Notes: generated by a model not told the origin, from the sequence alone. Positions 1-12,513 are shown, numbered from the stretch's first letter. The stretch: 64,000 nt of DNA from Guyanagaster necrorhizus (GCF_019112545.1 NW_025064895.1:736049-800048), one strand, 5' to 3'. Numbers and translations: made by a program.

Positions 1-3000
1 CAGCTCCCCCTGCATAGGTACAGACATAACCAGATGTTGATCTTCTATCTGTTCTGTCTTCTCCCCAGTCTGAGTCTGAATAAGGTATCAGCTCATCCAT
101 AGTCCCTCCATATGTGATTCCGAAGTCTAGAGTTCCCTTCAGATAGCGGAAAACTCGCTTCAAGGCTGTGACATGCTCAGCAGCCGGATTCTACACGTAC
201 TTGCTTAATTCGGTGACAGCATGTGCAATGTCGGGCCGGGATCCATTGGCCGCATACATTAGTGATCCGACACCAGTATGGTAATATTGCCTGGTGGCTG
301 TGTCAACACCTTGTGGGTCTTCTGTTGGAATTTTCTCTAGCCATACATTTGGGTCCATAGGCATTTTGACCAGTTTGCAGTCATTCATGCCCATTTGCTC
401 AAGTACTTTGAGAATATATGCCTTCTGAGATAGAGTGATAGTGCTCTTGTCCCTATTCCTGTCTATCTTCATGCTCAATATATATTGAATCTCCCCCATG
501 TCTGTGACATTTAGCTTCTTCTTAAGCTCTTCTTTCATTTTAGACATAGTTTCATCATCTGGGGCAAGTAATGTCATGTCATCAACATGTACAGCTACGA
601 TTATGGGACCAGAACTCATTTGTCTGATGTACACACATTGATCACTGATCAATCTGATGTATCCAAGTCCCAAAAATGTAGCATTTAATTTGTCATTTCA
701 AACTTGGCCAGATTGCTTGAGTCTGTACAATGTTAATTTGAGGTGTGCCACTTTTTCACTCCCATCTGAATATTCAGGTGGCTGTGCCATATAAATGGAT
801 TCATTGAGTTTACTATTTAAGTAAGCTCCAACAACGTCTATTCCATGAATGATTAGGTTTCTTTGAGTGGCAATTGCTATGAGTAGGCGAAATGTGTCCA
901 GCCTGACAACTGGTGCATATGTCTCAAAGAAATCAATGCCAGGTACCTGTAAAAATCCTTTTGCAACAAGTCTGGCCTTGTACCTGGTGATTTTCCCATC
1001 ACCATCTCTTTTCAATCTGTAAGTCCACTTGCAATCCACAAGTGATCTGTCTTTGGGTAATTCTTTCAGTTGCCATGTGCTTAGGGAAGTCAATAGATTG
1101 TATTCTTCATCCATTGCTTTCTTTCAATGATGCCAGTCTGGCCTTGTTTTGGCTTCTTCAAGGCTTAATGGCTCATCACTGAGATTGTCTGCAGTTTCCC
1201 CAATGCATGCATAGTCTATTGCAACATTTACGGCTTCCAAAGATGATTCTTCTGAGGTACGCTGTTGTTCCAATGTTTTCACAGCTTGTACACTTGGATT
1301 ATAAAGTGTCTGGTAACTCAGTTGAGTCTTTAATGCAATCCAGACCGATTTGTTGCATGGCTCGATCACTTTCTCATGCTATATTGGAAAATTTGATTTG
1401 ATCGATGACACATCAGGGGCTATTTCCCCTTTTGGTTCGACATTTCCAGCATCCACGGAATTGTCTGAAATGCCATCATTTCAATCTGGAGTCTGCTTGA
1501 CTTTGCTCCTTGACTCCCTCTCGAGCAACGAAGAGTGGGAGACTATATAGTCAGTGTCTATAGGCTCTGTAGTGTTGTTTTCAGGGAATATAACATTTCT
1601 TGAGGTCTGAATCTGCCTGGTTTGAGGGTTATAATATCTCCAGGCCCTGGATTCATCTGTAAGACCTGTGAAAATAAATTCCCTTGACTTTGGGTCCAGT
1701 TTTGACCTCTTGTTATCTTGCTGCAACATCCAGCACTTTACTCCGAATTCCTGAAGTGCTGAAATATCTGGTTTCATGCCCTGAAACACTTCTTCTGGGG
1801 TTAGATCATTCTTGATGGCCCTGGTTGGTGATCGGTTTTTCAAATATGTGGCATATGCCACTGCCTCAGGCCATAGAAACTTCAGTAGGTGATGTTCTTC
1901 TAGCATGGCATGTGCATGCTCCACAAGAGTCCGATTTATTTTCTCAGCAACTCCGTTTTGAGATGGAGAGTATGCTGCAGTCAATTCCAACTGTATGCTA
2001 TTGTCCTGGAGGTATTCCTTTACCTCTTTATTGACATATTCCTTTTCATTGTCAATCCTCATAAACTTCAGATCCTTCTCTTTGTAAACTTTGATGTATT
2101 TTTGATACTGCTGGATCTTCTTTCGAATTTTCATACCTTGCTTTGACTTTAAAAAATACAACATTGTCTTTTGGGATTTTCTATCTGTGAAGCTTATGTA
2201 ATACCTTTCACCATGGATACCCTGAGTTCAGGCTGACCCCCATAGATCCGAAAATGTCATTTCCCCTATTTCAGTATAGTCTCTTTCAGCTTCCTGTGAA
2301 AATGGCTTGATATGATGTTTGGCTTTTATGCAAGCTATGCAATCTGTCTGAGGCTCAGCTGACTCATCTATATCCATCCTCTTGACCATTTTCTTCCTAA
2401 ATAGTCTCTTTACTGATCTCATATTTAAGTGGCCTAATGTTTTGTGCCACTTTTGCCATGATCAGGCTGATTTCATAGCATGGGCCTGGGTTATTTCTGG
2501 AACAATGATGTCAAGGCTGTACAGCTTTGATATTTTATCTCCATGGCTGATTATCTTGCCATGTGATGAGATAATATCCATTCTGGACTCTTTGAATCTG
2601 AGTTCAAATCCAGTATCTGTAATGTGCCCTATTGACATAAGATTGAATGGTGCATCAGGACAGTGGATACACTCCTTTAGTGTGACTGGAGTGATCTTTT
2701 CCCCTTCAACCATTTTAATCTTGACAGTTCCCCTTCCTAAACCCTTGGTTTTTCCTACACCAATGACTTCATGTCCTGGGGTTTCAACATAGTCAGAAAA
2801 ATATAATCTATTTTTGATTATATGTCTGGTGGTGCCAGAGTCCCCTAGCTATGATACTCCTGAGAGTGAAGTAAGTGTGACATCTGTTGCACAAAATACA
2901 TAGTCATCTTCTTCTGAGTCCAATTTAGCAATATGTGCCTGAGTCTGGCCCTTTCCCTTTTCTTTCCATGACTTTCCAGAATTCTTCTTCCTATTTAGGC

Positions 3001-3670
3001 AATTTATTCTGATGTGACCAGTTTTCCCACATCTGTAACATGTGACTTTTGAATTGGACTTCTTGCCATATGCTGCAAGTGTCGTGGTCTGATCAGAAGT
3101 CTTTTCCTTTAGTCGGATGTCTTCCTAGAGAATTCAGGAAATCAACTTGTAAGAATCTTTCAAGTCAGCAGTATCCACTGATGAGATGAATGAATTCCAT
3201 GATTCTGGGAGTGATGTAAGCAGTGTGATAGAGAAGTCCTCCTCCTCAACTTTCTGCTTAAGAGATGCCAGCTCCTCCTGATAGGACCTCAAAGTCCTAA
3301 TATGCTCCTCTATGTTTCCTCCTTCTTCACACTGAGCTCTGAAGAATTTCCTTCTGACAAGGACAATTCCCATGGATCCCCTAGACTCATACATATCTTT
3401 CAGAGCTTTTCAGGCTTCTGCCAAAGTCTTTGAACCAGCAATATATACCAGCGGACCATCAGAAACCTGCAATCTTATTGTTGAAAGAGCCTTCCTATCG
3501 CTCTTCTTCTAATCTGCCACCAGTGTCATGTCTGCTGAGGCCAGAATACTTCCATCTGCATAATCAATCAGTCCTAAATCAGTTAGGATATCGATCATCT
3601 TGATTTTCCATGTCGGATAATTTTCCGGGCCCTTAAGGGGGTCAATTCTATACACAGACTGGCTATCCAT
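1..3670 (-). pseudogene. Copia Gag-Pol polyprotein, decayed
   Basis: The Gag start is the ATG at 3670-3668 just inside the LTR. Visible parts are Gag (about 3670-3090), a CCHC zinc knuckle near 3050-2990, the aspartic protease DSG site near 2830-2850, the integrase core (about 2420-1500), RT (about 1120-190) with the catalytic VDD in a VHVDDM context near 570-590, and the first RNase H motif (YSDSDW) near 60-75. The frame is broken by several stops at Trp positions (for example W to TAG near 3512 and W to TGA near 3413). Such G-to-A changes suggest cytosine deamination. It encodes enzymes for cDNA synthesis and integration but cannot make a full polyprotein. Confidence 0.92.
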
Positions 3671-3753
3671 ACGGTTCTACGTGTGTACATAAAGTACGAA
3701 AGAGTGCGAAGTGAGTAGTGATGTAAGTTCAGTTATGGCCGGGGCCCATAACC

Positions 3754-3962
3754 TGTTGTAAGTAGAGAGCAGAGTAATATAACAGAGAACTAGAATTAGC
3801 CTCTCGAGAGAGAAATGTTCTACTTAAATACATTTTGTATTACTTCGAGATCTTTCTATGAGATACTAAATAAGTCCAGATCATGATTCAAGTCAGCTGC
3901 CACTGACTGGCATCGTATCTTCGAGTACGTTCTCATACTCGCTCGGGATTACTATCCCAACA
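3754..3962 (-). repeat. Copia 5' LTR (copy 1), 209 bp
   Basis: Bounded by TGTTG...CAACA on the plus strand and nearly the same as the 208-bp LTR at 61533-61740 (reverse complement). Just inside it, GGTTATGGGCC on the element strand matches the anticodon-stem primer-binding type used by Drosophila copia (half of initiator tRNA-Met), rather than a tRNA 3' end. Confidence 0.9.
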
Positions 3963-4239
3963 GCAGACATTTGGAACATTGTCCTATCATTTTTACAGAG
4001 TAAAGAAAGTAGAAATAGGATGGACTTCCAGATTTGTGGCTTTACAAGCTGAGAGAGAGAGGAAGAAAGCAGCATGTGCTGCTCTTCTGTCATGGTGTGT
4101 TACATGTGTCCGATACCTTCCTGGTGGACTTGCTGGACCCTGGTTGGATAAAAGACTGTTGTTACACCAGAAATCAACCATAAAGCAAGAGAACAATGTT
4201 GTAAGTACTATTGGGATAAGTAAGTAAAATGTATATAGG
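3963..4239. other. Unassigned spacer between Copia and pogo elements
   Basis: I see no gene here. It is a short purine-rich stretch that ends at the TA target site of the pogo element. Confidence 0.6.
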
Positions 4240-4241
4240 TA

Positions 4242-4264
4242 CAGTTGACTATCTCACAATGCAT
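4242..4264. repeat. pogo copy 1 left terminal inverted repeat
   Basis: First 23 bp of the element, inverted match to 6616-6638. Confidence 0.93.
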
Positions 4265-4524
4265 GATGTCAAAATGCATAATTCTGACAATGCATATGGA
4301 TTGGGCTGGAACACAGTTGGGAAGCAGGGAAATGGGCTAGAAATGCATATCGCATAATGCATATGGTTCTAGTTAGGAATATGCATTGTCAGATCGAAAA
4401 TTATAGTAAGCTGATATGACATTATGCATATATTAAAACAATAAAGAACATAATTTGTTTGTATAGACTATGACAAATACAAAAAAAATTATTGTAAAGC
4501 GACGCAGCCTATATCTCTATAAAC

Positions 4525-6537
4525 ATGCCTCCTGAACCAACATGAAAACCATATGCTAAACCTGGAAATCCATATGAGCATACAAAACAGAAGGAGAAAG
4601 TCTCAATATACACATCATCAGCTCAGCCTCCAAAGCAGATCTCCCGCCCACACGTCACAACAGGAGACTGGCTCATAGTATTCAAACATGTTGATAACCA
4701 TCCTTCCTATCGATATGCTGACATTGTGGCACATTTCACAAATCAAAAGGAAGGTGCACTGCTCTTTACCCAATCAACTCTTTCATGGAAACTGGCATCT
4801 CATACAAAAATCAAACAGCGTGCAAACGAGAACCCTAATGCACTATCATCCAAAAAGTCTTGTATTGTCATCCGACCTGATGTGGAGCGTGCTGTTGCAT
4901 CCTGGTATCAGAACATGCAGCTCCGAGATGAGACTGTAACTGGTGCAATGCTGATAGAGAAGCGAAATCGGATTGAAAATCTGATGAATATTCCAGAGGA
5001 TCAGTGTTTGAAAGAAGAGGGATGGTTGAGGTCATTCTGCAAGGCATGGAAGATTCAGGAGGTTCAGTGGCATGGAGAAGCAGGCTCAGTGGATATGATG
5101 GCAGTGGAAAAAGAATGTGTGCGTCTTCACAGCATTATAGTGAAATATGCGATGCAGGACAGATGGAATATTGATGAATTCAGTCTTGTCATCTTTGCTA
5201 TCTCAGATCGTACCTTGGCATCTGGTCCTATGAGTGGACGAAAACAGGACAAGTTCCACATCACCATATGTTTTGCTGTGAATGCAGATGGGAGTGAGCG
5301 AATGCCAGTTGTTTTCATTGGCAAGTCAAAGCAACCACAGTGTTTCAAGAAAAAGAGTCCAATGGCAATGGGATTCTATTATCGGAATAACAAGAAGGCC
5401 TGGATGACAAGCAAAATATTTACGGAGTGGGTGAAGATGTTTGATTTAAAGATGAAGAGGGAGATGCAGCAGGTTCTGCTGACCTTGGACAACTTTCGAG
5501 GGCATTCCATTGCTTATACACCCCATAACACAAAGCTGAAGTTCTTCAAGCTTAATATGACTCTATATGTTCAGCCGCTAGATGCTGGTATTATCCACTG
5601 CTTCAAGACACATTATCAGAATGCCATATGTATCCATGCACTTGATCTCGATGATCTTGGAGAGTCTGAGATCTTCAAGCTTGATCTCCTTGAAGCTATA
5701 ACTATCGCTCATGATGCTTGGGCAAATGTCAGCAGTGAAACAATAGCAAACTGCTGGAAACACACCGGTATAATGCCTGACAATGCATCCGAGTCACAGT
5801 CTACCACACCATCCAATGATTTCCAAGATGCCTCACTCCTCAAGTCTGCATAGAACCTTGTTTGTGACTTTGCCTCAACAGACAAATACACACTTCCAGG
5901 GATTGAACAGGCATTGCAGAATCTGCTTGGAAACCAATATGCTGATGCTGACTGACATCCTGCTCTTATGGCTGTTATGAATGCAGAGAATGACATTGGT
6001 AAAGCACTGAAGGCAGTCAATCAGTTGGCTTCTTCGTCACAGTCAAAAATGAACACACCTCCCACCCAAATTGCCCCCATTCAACAGCTCCAGACAGCAG
6101 AGATAATGTTGAAGGACCATCTTGTCAAATTGAAACAACGAAATCGCATGTTTAGTCCCATTCCAACCATTGAAGAGATGGTTAACTCTATTGCAGAAGA
6201 GTATACTGAAGATCTTGAGGTGATGCCAACAGATGAGGAGATTGTTGCTGCTGTCAAGCATGATATTGCAGTAGAAAATGGGGAAATAACTGTCATTGAC
6301 GATGAGGAGGAGGAAGAAGAGGAAGAGGAGGGTGAGGAAGAACAGACCTTGATAACTACAAGGGAAGGATTTGAGCTTATTCAAAAGCTGGAGGCATTTT
6401 GTGTTTCACAAGGTGACCAGGGTGGATTAGTACCACAGCTGAGGAAGTTGAGAGGGGCATTATTCAAGGAGATGCATGGAAAGCTGACCCAAAAGCCACT
6501 GACAGCATTTTGGGGAAATGACGACGTTGTCACATAA
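4525..6537 (+). pseudogene. pogo/CENP-B-like DDE transposase, three in-frame stops
   Basis: One frame of 671 codons from the ATG at 4525 to the TAA at 6537, broken by TGA at codon 7 (4543-4545), TAG at 5851-5853 and TGA at 5953-5955. Order: N-terminal HTH/CENP-B DNA-binding half (to about residue 190), then a DDD catalytic core. Catalytic aspartates are visible in NIDEF (about 5170), TLDNF (about 5490) and QPLDAGI (about 5580), followed by a Glu-rich acidic stretch (6300-6345). The last two stops are Trp codons in copy 2 (54253-52241), so they are G-to-A changes. The codon 7 stop is shared by both copies: either a true start lies downstream, or it was inherited from a defective parent. Confidence 0.92.
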
Positions 6538-6615
6538 AGTCACATGTCACATCACGTGCTATTTTGGTTCTGCATAAATCTATAAATGCATACGGTTTTG
6601 GTGTCTCCCGACCAT

Positions 6616-6638
6616 ATGCATTGTGAGATAGTCAACTG
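6616..6638. repeat. pogo copy 1 right terminal inverted repeat
   Basis: Last 23 bp, ending in GATAGTCAACTG, followed by the TA duplication. Confidence 0.93.
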
Positions 6639-6640
6639 TA

Positions 6641-7239
6641 TATGAGTTAATGAACATACCTCATAGTAGCTCGGGTAAATGAAAGAGTCCGTAGGCGCCA
6701 GTGTACAATATGGGTAATATAGGCGGAAAAAGTCGGGTAGCACGTGTCTCGTTCAACAAACCGGGCACCAAGATCAAAGCAAGGCTTCAGCAATACCTCT
6801 CCCCAGTCATTATGGCTAATTCTAAAATTTGTTTCGTACTTGAATTCGCAATCGGGGCGTCAAATTCGACAATTTCATCAGCAAAGTGTTGTCCTGCACA
6901 GAAAGGATGCCGTCTCCCTTCCAGAAGGTATGCCTATCTGCGACACCGTTTCAGACCCAGAGGACAGACACTGTGGAGAGTCTCAGCAAAAATAGGCATC
7001 TCTATCTCTAGATATGTATTATATACATGCACATACAAACCGACTTTACTGACTTCTTCGTCCGGTACGCCGGGCCACAACGTCCAGGCAACTCTCAGGT
7101 TCGCTTGGGTTAGAGATTCTGTTCTCCTGATATATGGGTGGGGTCTCACGTTACGGGCTACTCCTCCTATTCACCTCGAACACCCCTGTTGTTGGCCCAT
7201 AAATCCCCCCGCTATCCTTGCAATTTCCTCCACTTAAAC
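6641..7239. other. Intergenic, upstream of small membrane gene 1
   Basis: No convincing coding frame. A TATA-like tract (GATATATGGG) lies near 7129-7138, about 100 bp before the ATG at 7240. Confidence 0.4.
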
Positions 7240-7625
7240 ATGATTAACAACACCAGCACCCAATTGTTCCAAACCAATAGTTCACGTTTCGCCGTTGCAA
7301 TTGCAATGGCACAAGCCGCATTCGGCCTTACCAAGGTAGGGTTCTTCAGTTGACATCCTTACGCTTGCGCTAACTGCTGCATTCATAGAGCATTTTCGCT
7401 CTGTTATTATTCTGGGCGTGTCCGTCAATGGCACCTTCATTGCCCGAATACCACCGCATGGCTGTTACAGCCATGATGGTAGAACGAAGCACATCTCGAC
7501 ACTCAACGATGGTGGCTCCGTCCTTATCACAGGTATCCCTCACATTATCCAGTTCTACCTGGGTGAAACGTAGTCAGTCTGTGACAATACCATTGCGGAA
7601 CGACGAACGTGGGCGTAAAAAGTAA
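7240..7625 (+). CDS. Small one-pass membrane protein, family copy 1
   Basis: Unknown function. Exons 7240-7335 and 7389-7625 give 110 aa. Exon 1 (32 codons, starting MINN) ends in Lys exactly at the intron, and its second half plus the first residues of exon 2 form one hydrophobic segment (about residues 17-44). The tail is Ser/Thr- and Arg-rich. The gene shares start, intron position and hydrophobic core with copies at 16862, 28238 and the relic at 62236, so it was recognised by comparison within the window. The N-terminus here is two codons longer. The tail diverges strongly between copies, so only the membrane anchor is conserved. I cannot name a known family. Confidence 0.6.
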
Positions 7626-8146
7626 GCCACTTTTTCATCTTTACCAGATCGTTTTACTCTGATCGATTTATAGAACGAGAGGAAATCAGGCACGTCGCTC
7701 ATATAGCCAAGGCTGAGATGAGACCGCTCACTCGGCGTATGTCGTCGTCATTGCGAGCTGCCATGACTCCGTTCCACCTTCGTCGGACGCTTACTGCCTT
7801 CGTCAGGCATCCGTCCAGTTGAGTCGCATCGGAACCACTGTAGAAGAGCCAGTGGTAACGCCCCAGGAGACCATCTCGGTTGCGTCGAAGAAGATTGCGA
7901 AGGCTGGCAAGAAAGCCAAACAAGTTTTGCTCGAGAGTATTCACTAGGTGTTCAAATCTTGACTATCACAACTTGTATTCAGCTGAAATAGGAAAGCTCA
8001 TTGGCCCAACAATATTATTTCTCAAAGCCAGGCCCCAAATCCAGGTGGTGGCCGACTATTTCACCGGAAAATCCCGGTATCTCCACCACGACCACAGCCT
8101 TTTTTTTTTCGAAACCTTTCTACTGTATTCCATCCTGCCTTCCCAG
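7626..8146. other. Intergenic
   Basis: Short Arg-rich open frames occur on both strands but none has support. No gene called. Confidence 0.4.
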
Positions 8147-8499
8147 ATGGTACATTCATGTGTAATTTGCCTCTCTAAATGCGGCAGTCTCGTTTTCACG
8201 CCCTGCGGTAATTGAACTTGTTTCTCGTGCTCCAGGACAATGTCTACAACTAACCCAATCATCCTTGTAGGACACACATTCTCATAAACATACAGTCTTT
8301 GTCTGCTCACCATGTGTCACAACATCAGTATCTGCCTCGTTCATTCCACCAATTCATCGTCCTGCGGCATACGTCGCGTCTTTCTTGACACGTCTCCGGA
8401 TCCGCGGAGGTCGAAGACCTTAAGCAACGGCTGAAGGTTGCTGAGGATCGTCTTCAAGAAGAGTCCCGTTCCCCACCAGCTGGAACTCGTTTTTATTGA
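8147..8499 (+). pseudogene. RING-finger family relic R1
   Basis: Exon 1 (8147-8207) reads a RING first half with C5-x2-C8 and a later TPC, and ends after that Cys plus one base at a GT donor, as in the other members. After the acceptor at about 8270 it continues GHTF, but a stop (TAA) and lost cysteines follow. A coiled-coil stretch (EVEDLKQRLKVAEDRLQEE, about 8405-8465) remains in another frame, ending at TGA 8497-8499. A hydrophobic run near 8875-8960 could be the old membrane segment. Broken by a stop and a frame change, so read as a pseudogene. Confidence 0.65.
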
Positions 8500-10630
8500 T
8501 TCTAAGAGATATGCGGTCTCAATTTCGTTAGGCCTCCGCTCTGATAGCTGTGGCGATCTCGACGAGAATAGAAAACCTGCCCTGTCATCTTTTTCACGGC
8601 CTGGGCGAAGCATTCGGGTCCCGACCGCGACCACTCCAGCGGTGCACCCTCTACACTAGTCAGCTGAGTTACCGATCTTTGCACACCTGCGGGAACAAAG
8701 AATTTGGAAAAGCTGCTTGTTATTAGTCGAGACCTCATCGCTGACGGACCTATATCTGATAACAAGGTGTGGTGCACAGGTCTTCGATATCTCCTTCAAT
8801 ACAACATTGTTTCCGTTGCTTCCCTTCAGCAACCGACATTTGCTCCCTGGGATAAGTGTATCTTATAGGAAAGCTCAACAACCGAACCCTGTTCGGCATC
8901 ACCTTTATCCTACTCTTCGGTGAAATCTCGCCTCTGCTCTCCTCTATTAATATTAAGATCTCGGACATTGGTATGCAAGCGCAGATTGAACTCGTAGCTG
9001 TGCCTGATCTTGCACCGACTCGTCCATTAGGCTTGGAGATGCTGTATCTGCGGACGACTGCTGTGTGCCCGTATTTCTGATGTGAGGCGACGAATAAATT
9101 TAGGTGTATCAAGGAGGACTGTCACCGGACTGTGGGGCCCGCCGACGGCCTACTGCGGCTCGATGCTGTTTCCTGAGGTCAAGGCGACTGGTATACCTTT
9201 CAAGACATCACTTGATATTCGATGTGTTGCGGTAAAATACATGTCGTGGTAGAGAGCGAGCTATTAAGATACGCAAATATTTGAAGAAGATCCCGACAAG
9301 GTTTTTGCCTTCACGGTATACCGCGTATGGAGCGGGCGCAGATGAAGACAAGCATGGTGAAGAATGACAGAACCGGCAGGACGTAGCTGGGGATTTCTTC
9401 AAGTATAAAATATAACACGACATTGATTCATGGCCAGATGAAAGCGAGAATGTTTTCGAAAAGGTTGATAGTCAAGTTCGTGGTAGAGAGACGAAGCGAA
9501 GGCTAGTGTTTCAATAAGGGTACTGGTTAGAACTTGGGTCCGATCTCCGTAAGCATGAAGTAAGCGCTGCAGTCATCCTCCGGTTCAGGACCGTCGGTGT
9601 CTATACAGTTTCGCCGCACCGGTTTACTAGTCCATCATAATGTTGTCCGTTCCTTTACTGCACCGGATAGGCGAAGGTCCGTGATATTGGTTCTAAACCT
9701 GAGACTCAAGTTACTCAGCATGCGCTAGCTCACCTAGTCGATCGTGCTGATTAGGGCACTGGACAATATTGTCTCAGCTTCCATGCCCTTGTTTACGTGC
9801 AGGCTTGGCTGCACCCCCGAATTTCCTTGATGGGACAAGCCTGATGGATCTATCTACGAAGAATCAGGAGACGCTGCTCGCAGCTGGTCGTCGACAAGAG
9901 ATCCTATCATTGTCTGAGTCCAGATCTGAGGGTATCAGGGCGTCCTTCTCTGTCTGACATATGCATCTTTGACATCACCATCATCACAGAAGCTTCGTTT
10001 TCATCGCTTCGTCATGATACCCCTTCAGAAACCGTCATTCGCTCTCCAAGTTGAGCGTCTCAATGAGCTTTAAGAACGCAACTGCTGGCTGAACCCCGTT
10101 GGGTATTGCCCTTCCGTTTCTTTTGGAGTGAGATGTGATGTCGGATCTCGGTATTCGCGTGCACGCGATTGCGCCACGGGAAGCCCTCCATCTTCTCTTT
10201 CACCTCCACCCTGGTTAACAGGTCATCTGTGCCAGTCCAGCCTTTGTTCTGGATCTGCTGGAGATCATCCATGAGAATCCCATTCGGCTGCCGCACCCAT
10301 CGGTGTTACGATGTAATAAGGAAGAGGTCATACTCAGAGCGTACAGTCCAGACGGAGAGAAGATCGAGGCGCTGTGCAAGCCGGGCAGTGCTAAAACACA
10401 GTAACCGGTTTACCCAGTTTCGCCGACGCAGGGGAAGGCGCGATTATGCCGTCGTGTCAATTTTACTCATGTGTCCAGTGCTATGAATCACGTGGCAGCT
10501 TACCAGAGTAAACGGGGGGTAAGCGCCGCATGTGTGAAATGATGACGTATACTGCACGAATGACAGTCCATTTTCGCGTCTAGATGATCCGCCTCCGCAT
10601 CATTTCTATTCTTATCGACATTAACTGCCA
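8500..10630. other. Mostly uncharacterised stretch with gene debris
   Basis: No complete gene seen. One coding-like frame is 10222-10404 (+), 60 codons including the stop, containing LLEIIHENP and KEEVILRAYSPDG, but it has no recognisable start or family. A Leu/Glu-rich piece near 10030-10080 resembles coiled-coil debris of the RING family. Confidence 0.3.
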
Positions 10631-10639
10631 TATAAAAGG
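10631..10639 (+). promoter_or_regulatory. TATA box of Kre9-like gene 1
   Basis: TATAAAAGG, 88 bp before the ATG at 10727. The paralogue at 31767 has TATATAAGG at nearly the same distance. Confidence 0.6.
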
Positions 10640-10726
10640 TACCCAGTAGACTGCCATTGAAATTCGTCTTCTTGACCTTCCTCATCCAACTCAACTAAAC
10701 CCGTCTACTAATCTAACGACCTCATC

Positions 10727-11229
10727 ATGAAATTGACGCTCCCTATCACTATCCTCCCTGCTCTCGTAGCATCCGTCCTCTCCACCCCCATCCATATTTC
10801 TCGAGATGTATACGTTCCCCCAGTGACGTATCCCGTTGCCGGCACAGTGTGGACAGTCAACACCACCCAGACTGTTACCTGGGATGTATCCGATCCCCCA
10901 GTAAACATCACGAACCGATATGGCGAGATTAGGCTTAGGGAGGGTGATCTTCTTACGCCTTGTACGTCTCCTTCGTTCTTTCTGTATTGTCGCTGTGGTG
11001 CTGATGTCGGTACAGTGGTACTCGCCGACGGGTTTGACATCCTCCTAGGACAACAGGAGGTGACGGTGCCGTGGGTTCTGGAGGGTGCTGATTATAGTAT
11101 CGTTCGTGCGTGCCATTCTTCTCTGATGCAGTTGATGTGTCCTTGAATAATTTGTCCCTCTGTACAGTGTTCGGAGACTCTGGCAATTGGAGCCCTGATT
11201 TCACCATCACGGGCGGTCCGGAGTATTGA
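10727..11229 (+). CDS. Secreted Kre9/Knh1-like N-terminal-domain protein, copy 1
   Basis: Exons 10727-10961, 11016-11105, 11168-11229 give 128 aa. Residues 1-20 are a signal peptide (hydrophobic core then VLSTP). The rest is one Ig-like domain with the V..P.....V WTV.....VTWD motif, ending GDSGNWSPDFTI, typical of the Ser-Thr-rich GPI-anchored/Kre9-Knh1 family (PF10342). Family members are cell-wall or extracellular proteins, often linked to beta-1,6-glucan. There is no Ser/Thr-rich tail and no GPI signal here, so it is probably freely secreted. Its paralogue at 31767-32250 has the same intron phases and a 90-nt middle exon. The TATA box is at 10631. Confidence 0.85.
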
Positions 11230-11838
11230 AACGCCGTTAAGCCTTTGGACATCATACAAATTCACAATTGTACACAGAATTAGTATCGTTACGAGTGGGT
11301 TTATAGCCCTCATGGACATGAACTTTGGACCAGGATATTTGTTGTATTGTTTTGCATGATTGTACCAATGTGTTGGACTTTAATGTGTAGATAATTTTTA
11401 ACGATTTCTGATGACTTTGTTTAAACACATAATAATGAATCAGGTCACCTGTTTGAAGCGGGTATACATTCTTCATTTTCCTCCGAGAAATCGCCTATAC
11501 GCATGTGCGTGCAATCAGACAATCCGAGTTCAGGCACATTTGTAAACCCCCCAGTCTTTGCCGCGGCATGGTCAGAGCATGACTCAATTTAAATAATATT
11601 CCAATTGCAGATGCAGTTTAGCTTAAAATGATGAAGTTGGGCACAAAACATTCTGATCATCCTAGAAACAATCTCATCGCTTTAGGTGAATGCGACAAGC
11701 AGAAAGAAAATGGTTGAAACAAGCGGAAAGTGGAAACGCGGTCTTTACTGTTTCGCGACGCGTCAGTCACGTGATAGTGACAGTCATCCCACGGGCCTCG
11801 ATCCGAATCATCTGTTCCTATTCCTTTGTCTCTCTTCG
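11230..11838. other. Intergenic
   Basis: 3' flank of the Kre9-like gene. AT-rich, no supported gene. Confidence 0.5.
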
Positions 11839-12513
11839 CGCGTCAGACCGGTGTACAATCTGTACCTGCGACTATACGGAGCCAGTCTTCTATACCATGC
11901 GATAAGTAGCACGGCACTGAAAATTCAGTTAATGCTGTCTGGCCTTTCAGGATATGTCCACTGTTTGAAATGCCTATCCGACTATATCTCGTCAAGCAGC
12001 CCCGATAGCCTAACATCTGCGTGTCATACCTGCAGAGCCGAGTTTTCTATCGGCATGTGATATTCGTGCCTGCTCTTTGTCAATTACTACTGATCCTTCT
12101 ACCTCAGTCGTACCAGAGGTAGACCTGCTTTGGTTCTGTCGCTTTTTGCCTAACGCTTCCTCCTTCTATAGCTTCATTCCATCTCCAAGCAGTTACATCG
12201 TTATATAACCCCAAGCATCTAGCGCGTATGCATCGAACCAAATCCTTCAGAATCAAACCAGGAATTTGAAGCCTCAGAAGCGCGTAATTCCGCTCTCAGG
12301 GGAGAGAGAACAACGAGCTTCAGAAATCTTGCGAAAGATACATGGCCGACTCCACTACGCATGCAGAGGAGAGAGAGAGCTGTTGCATCCGAGCTACAAA
12401 AGTTCAGGAATCAGCTAGAAACGGAAAGGAAGAGTGCTAAGGAGGAAATGGCGCATATGCACCGTTTGTTGGATGACGCACATAGAGAGGCAAAGTTGGG
12501 GAAGTGTGTGTAG
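11839..12513 (+). pseudogene. RING-finger family relic R2
   Basis: First RING half near 11840-11900 (RCTICTCDYTEPV) has C-x2-C but lacks the usual third Cys, and the donor reads GATAAGT instead of GTAAGT. Second half begins after the acceptor at about 11950 (GYVHCLKC, then ACHTCRAEF), with the usual GH replaced by GY. A coiled coil with ELQKFRNQLETERK follows at 12361-12513. The parts keep family order but the splice donor and two ligands are lost, so I call it a pseudogene. Confidence 0.65.

Larger units (their letters stand above)
1..3962 (-). mobile_element. Ty1/Copia LTR retrotransposon, copy 1, truncated by window start
   Basis: Minus-strand Copia element whose 5' LTR lies at 3754-3962 and whose 3' end runs off the left edge. 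Reading leftwards the order is Gag, CCHC knuckle, protease, integrase, reverse transcriptase and the start of RNase H, the Copia order (integrase before RT). It is the same family as the plus-strand copy at 45929-61740. The five bases after the LTR (3963-3967, GCAGA) are the candidate target duplication, but the partner is outside the window. CpG is more frequent here than in the 46-61 kb copy, so this copy looks younger or less mutated. Confidence 0.93.
4242..6638 (+). mobile_element. pogo-like (Tc1/mariner superfamily) DNA transposon, copy 1
   Basis: A 2397-bp element flanked by TA at 4240-4241 and 6639-6640. Terminal inverted repeats start CAGTTGACTATCTCACAATG and are about 23 bp long. The interior encodes a CENP-B/pogo-type transposase. 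The subterminal region (4260-4440) has many ATGCAT palindromes. A second copy, 2383 bp and reversed, sits at 52140-54522 inside a Gypsy element. Confidence 0.95.

Noticed and set aside
8856..9080. Possible small hydrophobic gene
   Set aside because: Single frame of 74 codons without homologue in the window; more likely the decayed anchor of R1 or chance.
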